Below, piece by piece: positions 1-8,279 of a DNA stretch of 64,000 nt. Each line of letters begins with the position of its first letter. Positions within the stretch are counted from its first letter, which is position 1. Origin of the DNA: Veillonellaceae bacterium (GTDB taxonomy: Bacteria; Bacillota_C; Negativicutes; UBA1444); assembly GCA_012798135.1 (NCBI GenBank), contig JAAZNU010000042.1, positions 1 to 64,000 of the forward strand. The letters run 5' to 3'. The position numbers and the translations under genes are program-made. Under the pieces are notes generated by a model. That model was not told the DNA's origin and made no database searches. It worked only from the letters and a program-made list of their open reading frames with translations.

Positions 1-312
1 CAGTTCGTTCATTTGTTTTGGCGCCGCCGAGATAAAAATGTCCGCCGGCGCGCCCTGCTCAATTTGTTTCTGCAGGGAACCGGACGCCCCCAGATTGAAT
101 ACGAGTTTCACCTGCGGCGCTTTTTTCAGATAGGCGGTCTGGACATCCTTTAATGCGTCCTTCAAGCTTACCGCAGCCGAAATTGTCAGTTCCACCGGCC
201 GTGCCACGGGAGTTGCCGCCGGTTTGGCGGGCGCTGAACCGCCGCCGCAGCCGGCGAGCAGCAACGCCGCCGACAACAGCCCGATCGTCAGGGGAAACAA
301 ATACTTACGCAT
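1..312 (-). CDS. modA: ModA-like molybdate ABC transporter binding protein (partial, C-terminus beyond window)
   Basis: The first 104 codons are present; the gene runs off the left edge. The protein starts with a lipoprotein signal peptide (positive start, leucine-rich segment, lipobox LLAGC at about residues 18-22) and continues with the motif ISAAVSLKDAL, typical of the ModA family, and a GASGSLQKQIEQGAPADIFIS-type stretch. ModA proteins capture molybdate or tungstate outside the membrane and hand it to ModBC. The start ATG is preceded by AGGAGG. A divergent HTH regulator with a C-terminal periplasmic-binding domain lies across a 246-base gap and is the likely controller. The rest of the transporter should lie to the left of the window. 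Confidence 0.88.
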   Translation of the reverse strand, partial: MRKYLFPLTIGLLSAALLLAGCGGGSAPAKPAATPVARPVELTISAAVSLKDALKDVQTAYLKKAPQVKLVFNLGASGSLQKQIEQGAPADIFISAAPKQMNEL

Positions 313-440
313 AGGGTGGCCTCCTTGTTTGCGATATATTGAATATCCAAAACAGCTCAAACGACGTAGGTGCTTCCATGCGGCAGGCCGACATACACCT
401 TTGCTGGTGGTCAGGTGCATAAACAGGCCAGTCTGGAAAA

Positions 441-470
441 CACAACAAAACATAACATAACACAACAAAA
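441..470. repeat. Six pentanucleotide repeats CAHAA
   Basis: Six consecutive units read CACAA CAAAA CATAA CATAA CACAA CAAAA. The array sits between the divergent modA and regulator genes, just after the modA -10 box. Regular 5-base spacing equals half a helical turn, so the units alternate on opposite faces of the DNA. It may be a regulator binding site or simple AT-rich repeat expansion; the sequence alone does not decide. Confidence 0.7.
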
Positions 471-483
471 ACTCTATGGCGTT

Positions 484-513
484 ATTATATAGTTTCCTGT
501 AAGATAATTGCAA
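484..513 (-). promoter_or_regulatory. Predicted sigma-70 type promoter of modA
   Basis: On the minus strand TTGCAA (508-513) is followed after 18 bases by TATAAT (484-489), a perfect -10 box. Transcription would begin near 477 and give a leader of about 165 bases before modA. The CAHAA pentamer repeat lies just downstream of this promoter, a position suited to an operator. Confidence 0.65.
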
Positions 514-558
514 GGGTTGGAAATAAAAGCGAAATGAAAAACGGGGAGGATTCCCGCA

Positions 559-1491
559 ATGGAAACAATGTCCTACACGCCGGAAGAAGTGGCCAAGTTG
601 TTAAAAGTGACCCGATTTACGGTCTATGAAATGATCAAGCGCGGCGATTTTCCCGCGTACCGGATTGGTCGAAAAATGCGGATCGAAGCGGACGATCTGG
701 CCGCGTACATCAAAAAATCCAAAGGAGACGTCCGACCGGCGATTAGCGCCTTGGTTCCGGCGCAGCCGGCGGCGTCGGCAATGCCGGAGGAAATGATCAT
801 TTGCGGCCAGGACCCCGTTTTAGATAGTTTGACCCGCCATCTGGAGAAACAGTTGCCACGGGTTCGAATATTACGCAACTATGTCGGCAGCATCGACGGC
901 CTGTCCGCGCTTTATCACGGCCGGGCCAATGTGGCGACTACGCATCTTTGGGACGGGGATACCGACTCCTATAACATTCCTTATGTGCGCCGGCTGTTGC
1001 CGGGACATGCGGCAGTAATCGTCAATCTGGTGTATCGGACGGCCGGGTTTTATGTGGCCCGGGGCAATCCGCTCGATATTCAGGACTGGCGGGACTTGCT
1101 CAAGCCGGGAATTCGACTGGTCAACCGGGAACGAGGGTCCGGCGCCAGGGTGTTGTTGGATGAAAAGTTGCGGGCCACCGGTTTGGATCGGAATTTGATC
1201 CAGGGCTATGAACGGGAGGAGGCGAGTCATCTGGCCGTCGCCAGTTGCGTGGCCCGGGGTGAGGCGGATGTCGGAATCGGCACGGAAAAAGCGGCCTTGC
1301 AGGTGGCGAATATCGACTTCGTGCCGATGCAGCAAGAACGCTACGATTTGGTGATCCGCCGCGAAGATGCCGGAAAGCCGTCGTTTCAAACGATGCTGGC
1401 GATTCTGCGTTCCCCGGCGTTCCGGAATGAACTCGCAGGAATGGGTGGCTACGGTTTGTCGCAGCTCGGGCAAATCATCGCTGAAATTTGA
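559..1491 (+). CDS. HTH (excisionase-type) regulator with C-terminal periplasmic-binding-like domain
   Basis: A 310-residue predicted DNA-binding protein. Residues 1-55 form a MerR/excisionase-type winged helix (SYTPEEVAKLLKVTRFTVYE, then RIGRKMRIEADDL). A linker rich in Ala and Pro follows, and from about residue 75 comes a domain like a solute-binding protein without a signal peptide, with recognisable stretches such as RGSGARVLLDEKL and VASCVARGEADVGIGTE. In this family the C-terminal domain is thought to sense a small ligand in the cytoplasm. Divergence from modA points to molybdate or tungstate as the ligand; that is inference from context. The start ATG follows GGGGAGGA at 542-549. The length is normal for the family and nothing looks broken. 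Confidence 0.8.
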   Translation: METMSYTPEEVAKLLKVTRFTVYEMIKRGDFPAYRIGRKMRIEADDLAAYIKKSKGDVRPAISALVPAQPAASAMPEEMIICGQDPVLDSLTRHLEKQLPRVRILRNYVGSIDGLSALYHGRANVATTHLWDGDTDSYNIPYVRRLLPGHAAVIVNLVYRTAGFYVARGNPLDIQDWRDLLKPGIRLVNRERGSGARVLLDEKLRATGLDRNLIQGYEREEASHLAVASCVARGEADVGIGTEKAALQVANIDFVPMQQERYDLVIRREDAGKPSFQTMLAILRSPAFRNELAGMGGYGLSQLGQIIAEI

Positions 1492-1550
1492 CTTCCGGAC
1501 GGGTCAACGATTTTTCGGGCGTGACTTGAGAAAGCAGAGGGTGATGATCA

Positions 1551-2138
1551 ATGGAAAGATCGATGCCGCCGAAAACCAAACAGGAACTGCGGAGTGAATT
1601 TTTGAGGATTCGCCGCGCCGTCGCTCCGGCGCAACGAGAAATCTGGAACCGCCGAATCGCGGAATTGTTTGCGGGCTGGCCGATTTATCAGCAATGCCGG
1701 TCGGTGATGTTCTATGTCGCCACGACCGAGGAAGCGGCGACGGCAGGATTGATCGAGGATGCCTTGCATCTGGGCAAACAGGTCTATGCGCCGTTGCTCG
1801 GTAGGCAATATGGCGAAATGTCCGCCGCCGCCATTAAAAGACCGCAGGATCTTGTCGCCGGGAAATACGGCCTGAAGATGCCGGCGCCTGATTCGGCAAC
1901 GCTTGCCGCCGGGGAGTCGATCGATCTGATTGTCGTTCCCGGTGTGGCATTCGACCGAACCGGCAATCGCCTGGGAATGGGAGCCGGCTATTATGATCGC
2001 TTCTTTTCGCGGACGCTTCATGCGGTTCGGCTCGGCCTGGCCTGGGAGTGTCAAGTCGTGGCAGAGGTGCCATGTGAACCGCATGATATCCGGATGCACT
2101 ATTTGCTGACGGATGCGGGATTGATCACTTGCGGCTGA
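1551..2138 (+). CDS. 5-formyltetrahydrofolate cyclo-ligase
   Basis: A 195-residue member of the 5-FTHF cyclo-ligase family (YgfA/YqgN type), which uses ATP to convert 5-formyl-THF to 5,10-methenyl-THF in the cytoplasm. Visible signatures are the basic N-terminal helix (KQELRSEFLRIRRAV), a central VMFYVAT segment and the nucleotide and folate binding motif GMGAGYYDRFF at about residues 141-151. Length matches the family. GAGGGTG at 1536-1542 serves as ribosome binding site. It stands 59 bases after the regulator gene in the same direction and could be co-transcribed, but no functional link is evident. A strong hairpin terminator follows. Confidence 0.9.
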   Translation: MERSMPPKTKQELRSEFLRIRRAVAPAQREIWNRRIAELFAGWPIYQQCRSVMFYVATTEEAATAGLIEDALHLGKQVYAPLLGRQYGEMSAAAIKRPQDLVAGKYGLKMPAPDSATLAAGESIDLIVVPGVAFDRTGNRLGMGAGYYDRFFSRTLHAVRLGLAWECQVVAEVPCEPHDIRMHYLLTDAGLITCG

Positions 2139-2159
2139 AGAGCAAAGGATAAAATGAAA

Positions 2160-2196
2160 GAAACCCGCCGGCGTTTTGCGTTGGCGGGTTTCTTGT
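2160..2196. terminator. Rho-independent terminator between convergent genes
   Basis: A perfect 10-bp stem (GAAACCCGCC at 2160-2169 with GGCGGGTTTC at 2183-2192) and a 13-base loop are followed by a short T-rich run. It lies between the cyclo-ligase gene (plus) and the secreted-protein gene (minus) and may serve both. Confidence 0.75.
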
Positions 2197-2225
2197 TCAG
2201 GGGTTGTTCGTTCTGTTCAGAAAGT

Positions 2226-2777
2226 CTACTTGTTGCCGCGACCCGGATTATTGCCGGGCTTGTTGTGATTTTCCGGTTTGTCATGATGCGGGTCGGCGTT
2301 GTCCGCCTTTTTGTCCGGATTTTTTTCCGGGCCGTGATCATGGTCCTTGTCATGGTCTTCCTGGCCGATTTCGATGCGGATCCGGACCGCTTCGCCCGAC
2401 AGGCCTATCCGGTCCAACACCGAAGACGAACGATGAACCGCGTCGGATACCTTGACTCCCAGTTCTTTGGCGATTTTTCCCCACCCCATCTTTTCATCGT
2501 GGCGGAGATGCAGGATATGGGAGAGGGAGCGACCGCTGATGGAGGAGAGCCCTTGGGCGATCGCCATTTCACCGTAGCCAAGATTTTTTTCACGATGAGC
2601 GACAACATCGCATATAGACAAGCTAATGCGACCAAATTCAACGGATAACATTTTGGTGAAATCGAGATCCAATGGCGAAAATTTGCAATCGGCGGTCGGT
2701 TTTGCCTCTGCGGCCGACATCGTTAGCGTGGTGACAAACAGGATGGTGATAAGAAATAGGGCTGAACTTTTCCGCAT
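2226..2777 (-). CDS. Secreted protein of unknown function with His/Asp/Asn-rich tail
   Basis: A 183-residue protein that I do not recognise. It has a clear signal peptide (MRKSSALFLITILFVTTL, cleavage after SAAEA). The middle part (residues 50-130) looks helical and includes GYGEMAIAQGLSSISG and GWGKIAKELGVKVSD, as in other small exported proteins of unknown function that carry a pair of such helices. From about residue 140 the chain becomes low-complexity, rich in His, Asp, Lys, Pro and Asn, ending GNNPGRGNK. The tail could bind metal or simply be disordered. It lies 87 bases downstream of trpG in the same direction with its own ribosome binding site (GGAGGG), so it may be read through from the trp operon. 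Confidence 0.6.
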   Translation of the reverse strand: MRKSSALFLITILFVTTLTMSAAEAKPTADCKFSPLDLDFTKMLSVEFGRISLSICDVVAHREKNLGYGEMAIAQGLSSISGRSLSHILHLRHDEKMGWGKIAKELGVKVSDAVHRSSSVLDRIGLSGEAVRIRIEIGQEDHDKDHDHGPEKNPDKKADNADPHHDKPENHNKPGNNPGRGNK

Positions 2778-2864
2778 AAGAAATCCCTCCTTTGATGCAA
2801 AGATTGGAGTTCCTGATAGGAAAAATTCGCGACGCAGGAGCTAAATCCTCTCCAGCAAGATCCT

Positions 2865-3431
2865 CTAGATGGCGTCGAGAAAATTGGCCAACAATTTTCC
2901 GCCGTCGGGAGTGAGAATCGATTCGGGGTGGAACTGGAGACCCTGGATGTTGAACTGTTTATGCTTCATTCCCATGATCAGCCCTTCGTCATTGGTGGCC
3001 GTGATTTCCAGGCAGTCCGGCAGAGTGGATCGTTCGACGATCAGTGAGTGGTAGCGGCCGGCTGTCAATGGCTGGGGCAGGTTGGCATAGAGACCCTGGC
3101 CGTTATGAAAGATGTTGGCGGTTTTCCCGTGTATCGGCAACGGCGCCCGGATGACTTTTGCCCCGAAGGCTTCGCCGATGACCTGATGGCCGAGGCAGAT
3201 TCCCAGAATCGGCAGTTTCCCGGCAAAGTTCCGGACGGCTTCCTTGCTGATCCCGGCATCGTCCGGCGTGCCCGGACCGGGGGAGATAATGAGCGCTTCG
3301 TAATTGCCGGCGGCTATTTCATTGAGAGTAACGCAGTCATTGCGCACGACCCGCAAGGAGCGGCCCAGATTGGCGATTGCCTGGTAGACGTTGTAGGTGA
3401 AGGAATCGTAATTGTCGATCAGCAGAATCAT
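2865..3431 (-). CDS. trpG: Anthranilate synthase component II (glutamine amidotransferase)
   Basis: A 188-residue class I glutamine amidotransferase. It releases ammonia from glutamine for TrpE. The nucleophile is C79 in GICLGHQ, and the rest of the triad is H168 and E170 in FHPES. The N-terminus IDNYDSFTYNVYQ and the oxyanion loop PGPGTP are typical. The final stretch FHPESILTPDG favours TrpG or a shared TrpG/PabA role. It follows trpE by 3 bases and is the last gene of the trp operon. Whether it also serves p-aminobenzoate synthesis cannot be told here; no pabB lies in the window. Confidence 0.93.
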   Translation of the reverse strand: MILLIDNYDSFTYNVYQAIANLGRSLRVVRNDCVTLNEIAAGNYEALIISPGPGTPDDAGISKEAVRNFAGKLPILGICLGHQVIGEAFGAKVIRAPLPIHGKTANIFHNGQGLYANLPQPLTAGRYHSLIVERSTLPDCLEITATNDEGLIMGMKHKQFNIQGLQFHPESILTPDGGKLLANFLDAI

Positions 3432-3434
3432 GGC

Positions 3435-4913
3435 TCAATTTCCTCCCAGCACTTGAAACAGCACGTTGGCCTTGTGGCGAATTTCCTGGTATTCCGTCTC
3501 CGGAACCGAGTCGGCGACAATGCCGCCGCCGGTCTGGATTGTCACCTGGTCGCCTTCGATCCGGAACGTGCGAATGGTGATGCAGGTGTCCATGTTGCCC
3601 CGGAAGTCGAAATAGCCGACGGCGCCGGCGTAAGGTCCCCGGCGCTCGGATTCCAGTTCGTTGATGATCTCGATGGCCCGGATCTTGGGGGCGCCGCTGA
3701 CGGTTCCGGCGGGAAAGCAGGCCTGCAGAACTTCCGTGGCCGTATATTTCGGGTCGAGAGTACCGTTGACTTCCGATACGATATGCATGACGTGCGAGAA
3801 GTTTTCGACTTCCATCAGTTTGGTGACGTTGACGGTTCCCGGCAGGCTGATCCGGCCGATGTCATTGCGGCCGAGATCAATCAGCATGGCGTGTTCGGCG
3901 CACTCCTTCTCGTCCGTGAGCAGCTCCGCTGCGAGTCGGGCATCATCTTCCCTAGTCTTGCCGCGGGGCCGGGTTCCGGCAATCGGACAGGTGAAGACCT
4001 GGCCGTCCTGCAGCTTGACCAGCATTTCGGGCGAGGCGCCCACCAACTGGCGAGGGCCGAAATCCATGAAAAACATGTAGGGGGAGGGGTTGACCCGACG
4101 TAGCCGCCGGTAGAGGGAAAAGGGCTGTTCCGTGAGCGTCCGGCGGAAAGGGTGGGAGGGGACGACCTGAAAGATCTCGCCGGCGGCGATGTATTCTTTC
4201 GCTTTTAATACATGACTGATATAGCGGGCGCGGCTGGCTTCCTCGTCGGCCGGAGAAATCTGCGCCGCGCTGACCGGGGCCGGCGTCGGTTCTTCGGCGG
4301 GCAGTTGCAAGGGAGCCCGGAGGATTTCACGGATTTCGGCAATCCGCTCGGCGGCCTGGGCATAGACGCGTTCCCGGGCAGAGGCGTCGCTTGGGATCTC
4401 CGCCAAATAAATCAATTTGGCGGAGTGGGTCAGATGATCCATGGCGATGAGCAGGCGGCAGCACATGAATTCGCCGAGCAGCAGATCGGCGGGGATTTCC
4501 AGGCCGCGAATGCGTTCCCAGGTGGCGATGGACTCAAAGTTCAGGTAGCCAACGGCACCGCCGCCAAATGGCGGCAGTCCCGGCAAGTCGGCGAAGGAAA
4601 ATTGGTTCAGGAGTTCCTGCAGTGCCGTCAGCGGCGATTGGTTGACGGTTTTCAGTCCGTCAGCCGTTGTTAGTTCCAAGCGGTCGCGATAGGCTTCGAT
4701 GGTCAGGAACGGGTCAATGCCGAGGAACGAGTAGCGGCCGAAATTTTTGCTGGTCTCGGCGCTTTCCAGCATGAACCCGGGATTGTTGCCCGCAAGTTTG
4801 TAGTACAGGGAAACCGGCGTTTCCAAGTCGACGGCGAGGTCGGCGAAGACCGGAATCAGGCTATGGTTCGCACAGAGCTTCAGAAAGTCGGTTCTCGACG
4901 GCGTGAGGTTCAT
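3435..4913 (-). CDS. trpE: Anthranilate synthase component I
   Basis: A 492-residue chorismate-utilising enzyme that makes anthranilate from chorismate with TrpG. The N-terminal domain carries the tryptophan feedback motif MLES at residues 48-51 (LLES in the family), so end-product inhibition is expected. The C-terminal catalytic domain shows CPIAGTRPRGKT, DEKECAEHAMLIDLGRND, PAGTVSGAPKIRA and the final QTGGGIVADS. Length is normal. Here trpE lies late in the operon, after trpA, instead of first as in most bacteria. Spacing to trpA is 1 base and to trpG 3 bases, so translation is probably coupled. Confidence 0.95.
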   Translation of the reverse strand: MNLTPSRTDFLKLCANHSLIPVFADLAVDLETPVSLYYKLAGNNPGFMLESAETSKNFGRYSFLGIDPFLTIEAYRDRLELTTADGLKTVNQSPLTALQELLNQFSFADLPGLPPFGGGAVGYLNFESIATWERIRGLEIPADLLLGEFMCCRLLIAMDHLTHSAKLIYLAEIPSDASARERVYAQAAERIAEIREILRAPLQLPAEEPTPAPVSAAQISPADEEASRARYISHVLKAKEYIAAGEIFQVVPSHPFRRTLTEQPFSLYRRLRRVNPSPYMFFMDFGPRQLVGASPEMLVKLQDGQVFTCPIAGTRPRGKTREDDARLAAELLTDEKECAEHAMLIDLGRNDIGRISLPGTVNVTKLMEVENFSHVMHIVSEVNGTLDPKYTATEVLQACFPAGTVSGAPKIRAIEIINELESERRGPYAGAVGYFDFRGNMDTCITIRTFRIEGDQVTIQTGGGIVADSVPETEYQEIRHKANVLFQVLGGN

Positions 4914-4914
4914 G

Positions 4915-5706
4915 TCAGGTACCCTCCCGGTCCAGTTCCTGTCGGATCGACGAAATCAGGCCGCTTACGGCGGCGAGATTTTTATCGGCCAGAAGCTGTA
5001 CGACCGCGCTGCCGACAATTACTCCGTCCGCGAAGCGGGACGCTTCTTTGGCGGCGGCTGCGGAACCGATGCCAAAACCGATGGCGACGGGAATGTCGGT
5101 TACCGTCCGAGCCATTTCCACAGTGGGGCCGACGGCGCTGTAGTCGACGGAACGAACACCGGTGACACCGGTGTTGGAAACGCAGTAAATGAAGCCGGTC
5201 GCGTTGCGGCAGGCCAGTTCTACCCGGGCCTCGTTGCTGGTCGGGGCGATGAACTGGATCAGATCCAGCCCGTACTGGTCGCAGGCGGGACGCAGCAAAC
5301 CGCTTTCCTCCGGCGGCAGGTCGGGGATAATGAGGGCGTCGACGCCGACGTCGCGGCAGTCGCGGGCAAAGGCTTCCGGCCCGTAATGCAGGATCAGGTT
5401 AATGTAAGTCATAAAAGCAAGTGGAATATTGGATTGAGAACGCAGTTGGCGGACCATTTCCAGCGTGTTGCGGGTGGTAGTTCCGGCAGCCAGCGCGGCG
5501 ACGGCCGCCGTCTGAATCACCGGACCGTCGGCGATGGGATCGGAGAAGGGGATGCCGAGTTCCACCAGGTCGGCGCCGGCCGCTTCAGCCGCTAGGACGG
5601 CGCCCTTTGTCGTCGCCAAGTCGGGATAGCCGGCGGTGATGTACACAATGAGGCTTTTGCGGCCTCGCGCTTTGTTTGCGCTTAATTTGTCGGCGAGAGC
5701 AGACAT
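4915..5706 (-). CDS. trpA: Tryptophan synthase alpha chain
   Basis: A 263-residue TIM-barrel enzyme that cleaves indole-3-glycerol phosphate to indole, which is passed to TrpB. Both catalytic acids fall at the classical numbers, E49 (VELGIPFSDP) and D60 (DPIADGPVIQ). The phosphate loop GFGIGSA is present near residue 210. The start was placed at the ATG that overlaps the trpB stop by one base (TGATG), preceded by GGAGGG; an in-frame ATG 63 bases upstream lies inside trpB and would add residues unlike the family. Cytoplasmic alpha2-beta2 complex with TrpB. Confidence 0.95.
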   Translation of the reverse strand: MSALADKLSANKARGRKSLIVYITAGYPDLATTKGAVLAAEAAGADLVELGIPFSDPIADGPVIQTAAVAALAAGTTTRNTLEMVRQLRSQSNIPLAFMTYINLILHYGPEAFARDCRDVGVDALIIPDLPPEESGLLRPACDQYGLDLIQFIAPTSNEARVELACRNATGFIYCVSNTGVTGVRSVDYSAVGPTVEMARTVTDIPVAIGFGIGSAAAAKEASRFADGVIVGSAVVQLLADKNLAAVSGLISSIRQELDREGT

Positions 5707-6881
5707 CAGAATCCCTCCAGTACTTTTGCTACTTGTTGCACATCTTTGTCGCCCCGGCCGGACAGACACACGACGACGCTTTCGCCGGGGCGGGTTTGGG
5801 GCATCAGCTCATCCAGATAGGCCAGCGCATGCGAACTTTCCAGCGCCGGAATGATTCCCTCGATCCGGGCCAGACGTTGGAAGGCTTCCAGCGCCTGGGT
5901 ATCTGTTACGGCGACGTAGCGGACGATACCGGTTTCCTTGAAGAAGGAGTGTTCGGGACCGACTCCGGGATAGTCCAGGCCGGCCGAAATCGAATAAGCG
6001 GGAATGACCTGACCGTCAGGGTCTTGCAGCAGATAGCTGAAAGCGCCGTGGAGAACGCCGGGTTTTCCCAGCGTCAGCGAAGCGGCGTGCTCCAGCCCGA
6101 GTCCTTTGCCGGCGGCTTCAACGCCGATTTTTTGCACCGAGGCGTCATCCTTGAACGGATAAAAAGTTCCCATCGCGTTGCTGCCGCCGCCGACGCAGGC
6201 GACGACATAGCGGAGCGGCGCCGTGAAGTGCGCCGACTGCGCTTTGATTTCTTCGCCGATGACGGACTGAAAATCGCGGACGATCATCGGGTAGGGATGG
6301 GGGCCGACAACCGAGCCGATAATGTAGTGGGTATCCCGGATATTGGTGGCCCAGTAGCGGATGGCTTCGCTGGTGGCGTCCTTCAGGGTGCCGGTGCCGC
6401 TGGTCACGGGAATGACTTCGGTACCCAGCAGGCGCATCCGGAACACGTTTAGCGCTTGGCGCTCCATGTCTTCCTCGCCCATGAACACGCGACATTCCAG
6501 TCCGAACAGAGCCGCAACCGTGGCACAGGCGACACCGTGCTGACCCGCGCCGGTTTCGGCGACGATGCGCTGTTTGCCCATCCGGCGGGCGAGCAGGGCC
6601 TGGCCGAGGGCGTTGTTGATTTTGTGGGCGCCGGTGTGCAGCAAATCTTCCCGTTTCAGGTAAATATCGGCCCGGCCATAATGGCGGGTGAGTCCTGCCG
6701 CATAGTAGAGCAAGGTTTCCCTTCCGGCGTATTCTTGAAGATACCGGCGAAATTCCGCCTGGAAATCCGGATCGTCCTTCGTTTTTGCATAAAAGTCTTC
6801 CAGTTCGTAAAGCGCGGGCATGACGGTTTCCGGTACGAAACGGCCGCCAAAAGCGCCGAATCGGCCATTTTTGTCAGGCAT
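5706..6881 (-). CDS. trpB: Tryptophan synthase beta chain
   Basis: A 391-residue PLP enzyme that condenses indole with serine. The Schiff-base lysine is K87 in HTGAHKINN, and the glycine-rich phosphate loop [10 protein letters not shown] lies near residue 230. The N-terminus ([19 protein letters not shown]) marks this as the standard TrpB1 type that pairs with TrpA. The start at 6881 is chosen because GGGAGGA stands 7 bases before it; an ATG five codons upstream would place the ribosome binding site inside the gene. It overlaps the end of trpC by 8 bases. Confidence 0.95.
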   Translation of the reverse strand: MPDKNGRFGAFGGRFVPETVMPALYELEDFYAKTKDDPDFQAEFRRYLQEYAGRETLLYYAAGLTRHYGRADIYLKREDLLHTGAHKINNALGQALLARRMGKQRIVAETGAGQHGVACATVAALFGLECRVFMGEEDMERQALNVFRMRLLGTEVIPVTSGTGTLKDATSEAIRYWATNIRDTHYIIGSVVGPHPYPMIVRDFQSVIGEEIKAQSAHFTAPLRYVVACVGGGSNAMGTFYPFKDDASVQKIGVEAAGKGLGLEHAASLTLGKPGVLHGAFSYLLQDPDGQVIPAYSISAGLDYPGVGPEHSFFKETGIVRYVAVTDTQALEAFQRLARIEGIIPALESSHALAYLDELMPQTRPGESVVVCLSGRGDKDVQQVAKVLEGF

Positions 6882-7659
6882 GTTGATTCCTCCCATTCAT
6901 CATTCCAAGGTTGGCAAGTTCATCAGTGAGCCGGGCGATGTCGTTGGCGCGGACCAGACTCTCGCCGACCAGGGCGCCGCGTACGCCGGCTGCTTGTAAT
7001 CGCTTGGCGTCCGCCGCGTCGTGGATGCCGCTTTCGCTGATCACCCGCCAGCGGGGATCGCAGTGGGGCAGCAGGGTGAAAGTATTGGCGAGATCGGTGG
7101 TGAAAGTCGTGAGATCCCGGTTGTTGATGCCGACGAGCAGTGCGTCGGTTTGTTTGACCCGCTCCAACTCGGGGAGGCTGTGGACTTCCACCAAGGCATC
7201 CAGACCCAGGTCGCGGGCAATGGCAAGATACTGGTTCAGCTGTTCATCCGTGAGAATCGCGGCGATCAGCAGTATGGCGTCGGCGCCGGCGGCGCGGGCT
7301 TCGTAAATCTGGTATTCGTCGATGATAAAATCTTTGCGCAGGATCGGCAGCGAACTGACCTGCCGGACGGCGGCGATGTCGGCCAGCTTGCCCAGAAACG
7401 GGGCGCTGGTGTGAACGGACAAAGCGGCGGCGCCATTTTCAGCAAAAATTTTCGCCAGCTCCGGCACGGTATGGGTTTGGCAGAGACGCCCCTTCGCCGG
7501 GGAGGCCAGCTTGCATTCGGCAATGAGAGCCCAATCCTTATCGGTAAGCGCCCGACTGAACGCAAATTTGCCGGGCCGAATTTGGAGTGAAGATACTGGG
7601 TGCGATAACTTTCGTTCCGCAACCTGCACGCGGATGGAATTCACGATCTGATTCAGCAT
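6874..7659 (-). CDS. trpC: Indole-3-glycerol phosphate synthase
   Basis: A 261-residue beta-alpha barrel that closes carboxyphenylamino-deoxyribulose phosphate to indole-3-glycerol phosphate with loss of CO2. Recognised by [13 protein letters not shown] (catalytic lysine strand), [15 protein letters not shown], the strand DALVEVHS, the loop [11 protein letters not shown] and the phosphate-binding VISESGIH and [10 protein letters not shown]. It is a stand-alone TrpC, not fused to TrpF. It overlaps trpF by 7 bases and trpB by 8, so the three are probably translated in series. Confidence 0.95.
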   Translation of the reverse strand: MLNQIVNSIRVQVAERKLSHPVSSLQIRPGKFAFSRALTDKDWALIAECKLASPAKGRLCQTHTVPELAKIFAENGAAALSVHTSAPFLGKLADIAAVRQVSSLPILRKDFIIDEYQIYEARAAGADAILLIAAILTDEQLNQYLAIARDLGLDALVEVHSLPELERVKQTDALLVGINNRDLTTFTTDLANTFTLLPHCDPRWRVISESGIHDAADAKRLQAAGVRGALVGESLVRANDIARLTDELANLGMMNGRNQHA

Positions 7660-8279
7660 GACTGCATCCTTTCCGCGGCGGTTCGGGCCGCTGCGATGAA
7701 TCGTCTTATTTTGTCGGGATCTTTGACGCCGGCGGTTTCTACGCCGCCGGAGACATCGACACCGTCGGGGTTGAGGATTCGAATGGCGTCCGCAACATTT
7801 TCCGGTGTCAGTCCACCGGCAACCAGGAATTTTTGTCGGGATTGACGGATGCGGCTACAGGCTTCCCGCCAATCAAAAGCGGTACCGGTTCCCCCGGCCT
7901 GCCCGGGAACAAAAGTGTCAAACAGCAGATAGTCGGCGGGATAAGCGGCCCACTGCTCCGGATCGAACGCGGAATCGACCCGGCAGGCGCGAATGACCGG
8001 ACGGTTCAGGGAGCGACTGTAGTCCGGACTTTCCTCGCCGTGAAGCTGGATATAATCAAGCCGACAGAGATCGGCGATTTCCCGGACCTCGTTTAAAGGC
8101 TGGTTTACAAATACGCCGACTTTGACGGGGCCAACCATGGAGGTGCTGATCAGCGCGGCGCTAGCGGGATCGATACGGCGGCGGCTGGATGCGAACACGA
8201 AACCGATCCAGTCGGTGCCAGCTTGCGCGGCGGTCTGCGCCGCGGTCAACGAACGGAGTCCGCAGATTTTGACGATCAT
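7653..8279 (-). CDS. trpF: Phosphoribosylanthranilate isomerase
   Basis: A 208-residue beta-alpha barrel that carries out the Amadori rearrangement of phosphoribosylanthranilate. The general base is the cysteine of MIVKICGL (C6), and the general acid is an aspartate in strand 4 (DYLLFDTF). The phosphate loops VAGGLTPENV and DVSGGVET are present. Length is normal. Here trpF precedes trpC, the reverse of the common order. It overlaps trpD by 4 bases (ATGA). Confidence 0.94.
   Translation of the reverse strand: MIVKICGLRSLTAAQTAAQAGTDWIGFVFASSRRRIDPASAALISTSMVGPVKVGVFVNQPLNEVREIADLCRLDYIQLHGEESPDYSRSLNRPVIRACRVDSAFDPEQWAAYPADYLLFDTFVPGQAGGTGTAFDWREACSRIRQSRQKFLVAGGLTPENVADAIRILNPDGVDVSGGVETAGVKDPDKIRRFIAAARTAAERMQSC

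Noticed and set aside
441..470. CRISPR or VNTR array
   Set aside because: Units are only 5 bases with no spacers, and no cas gene is near.
3048..4103. Long open frame opposite trpG and trpE (351 codons, plus strand)
   Set aside because: It runs antisense to two clear enzyme genes, has no ribosome binding site and shows the biased composition expected of a shadow frame in GC-rich DNA.
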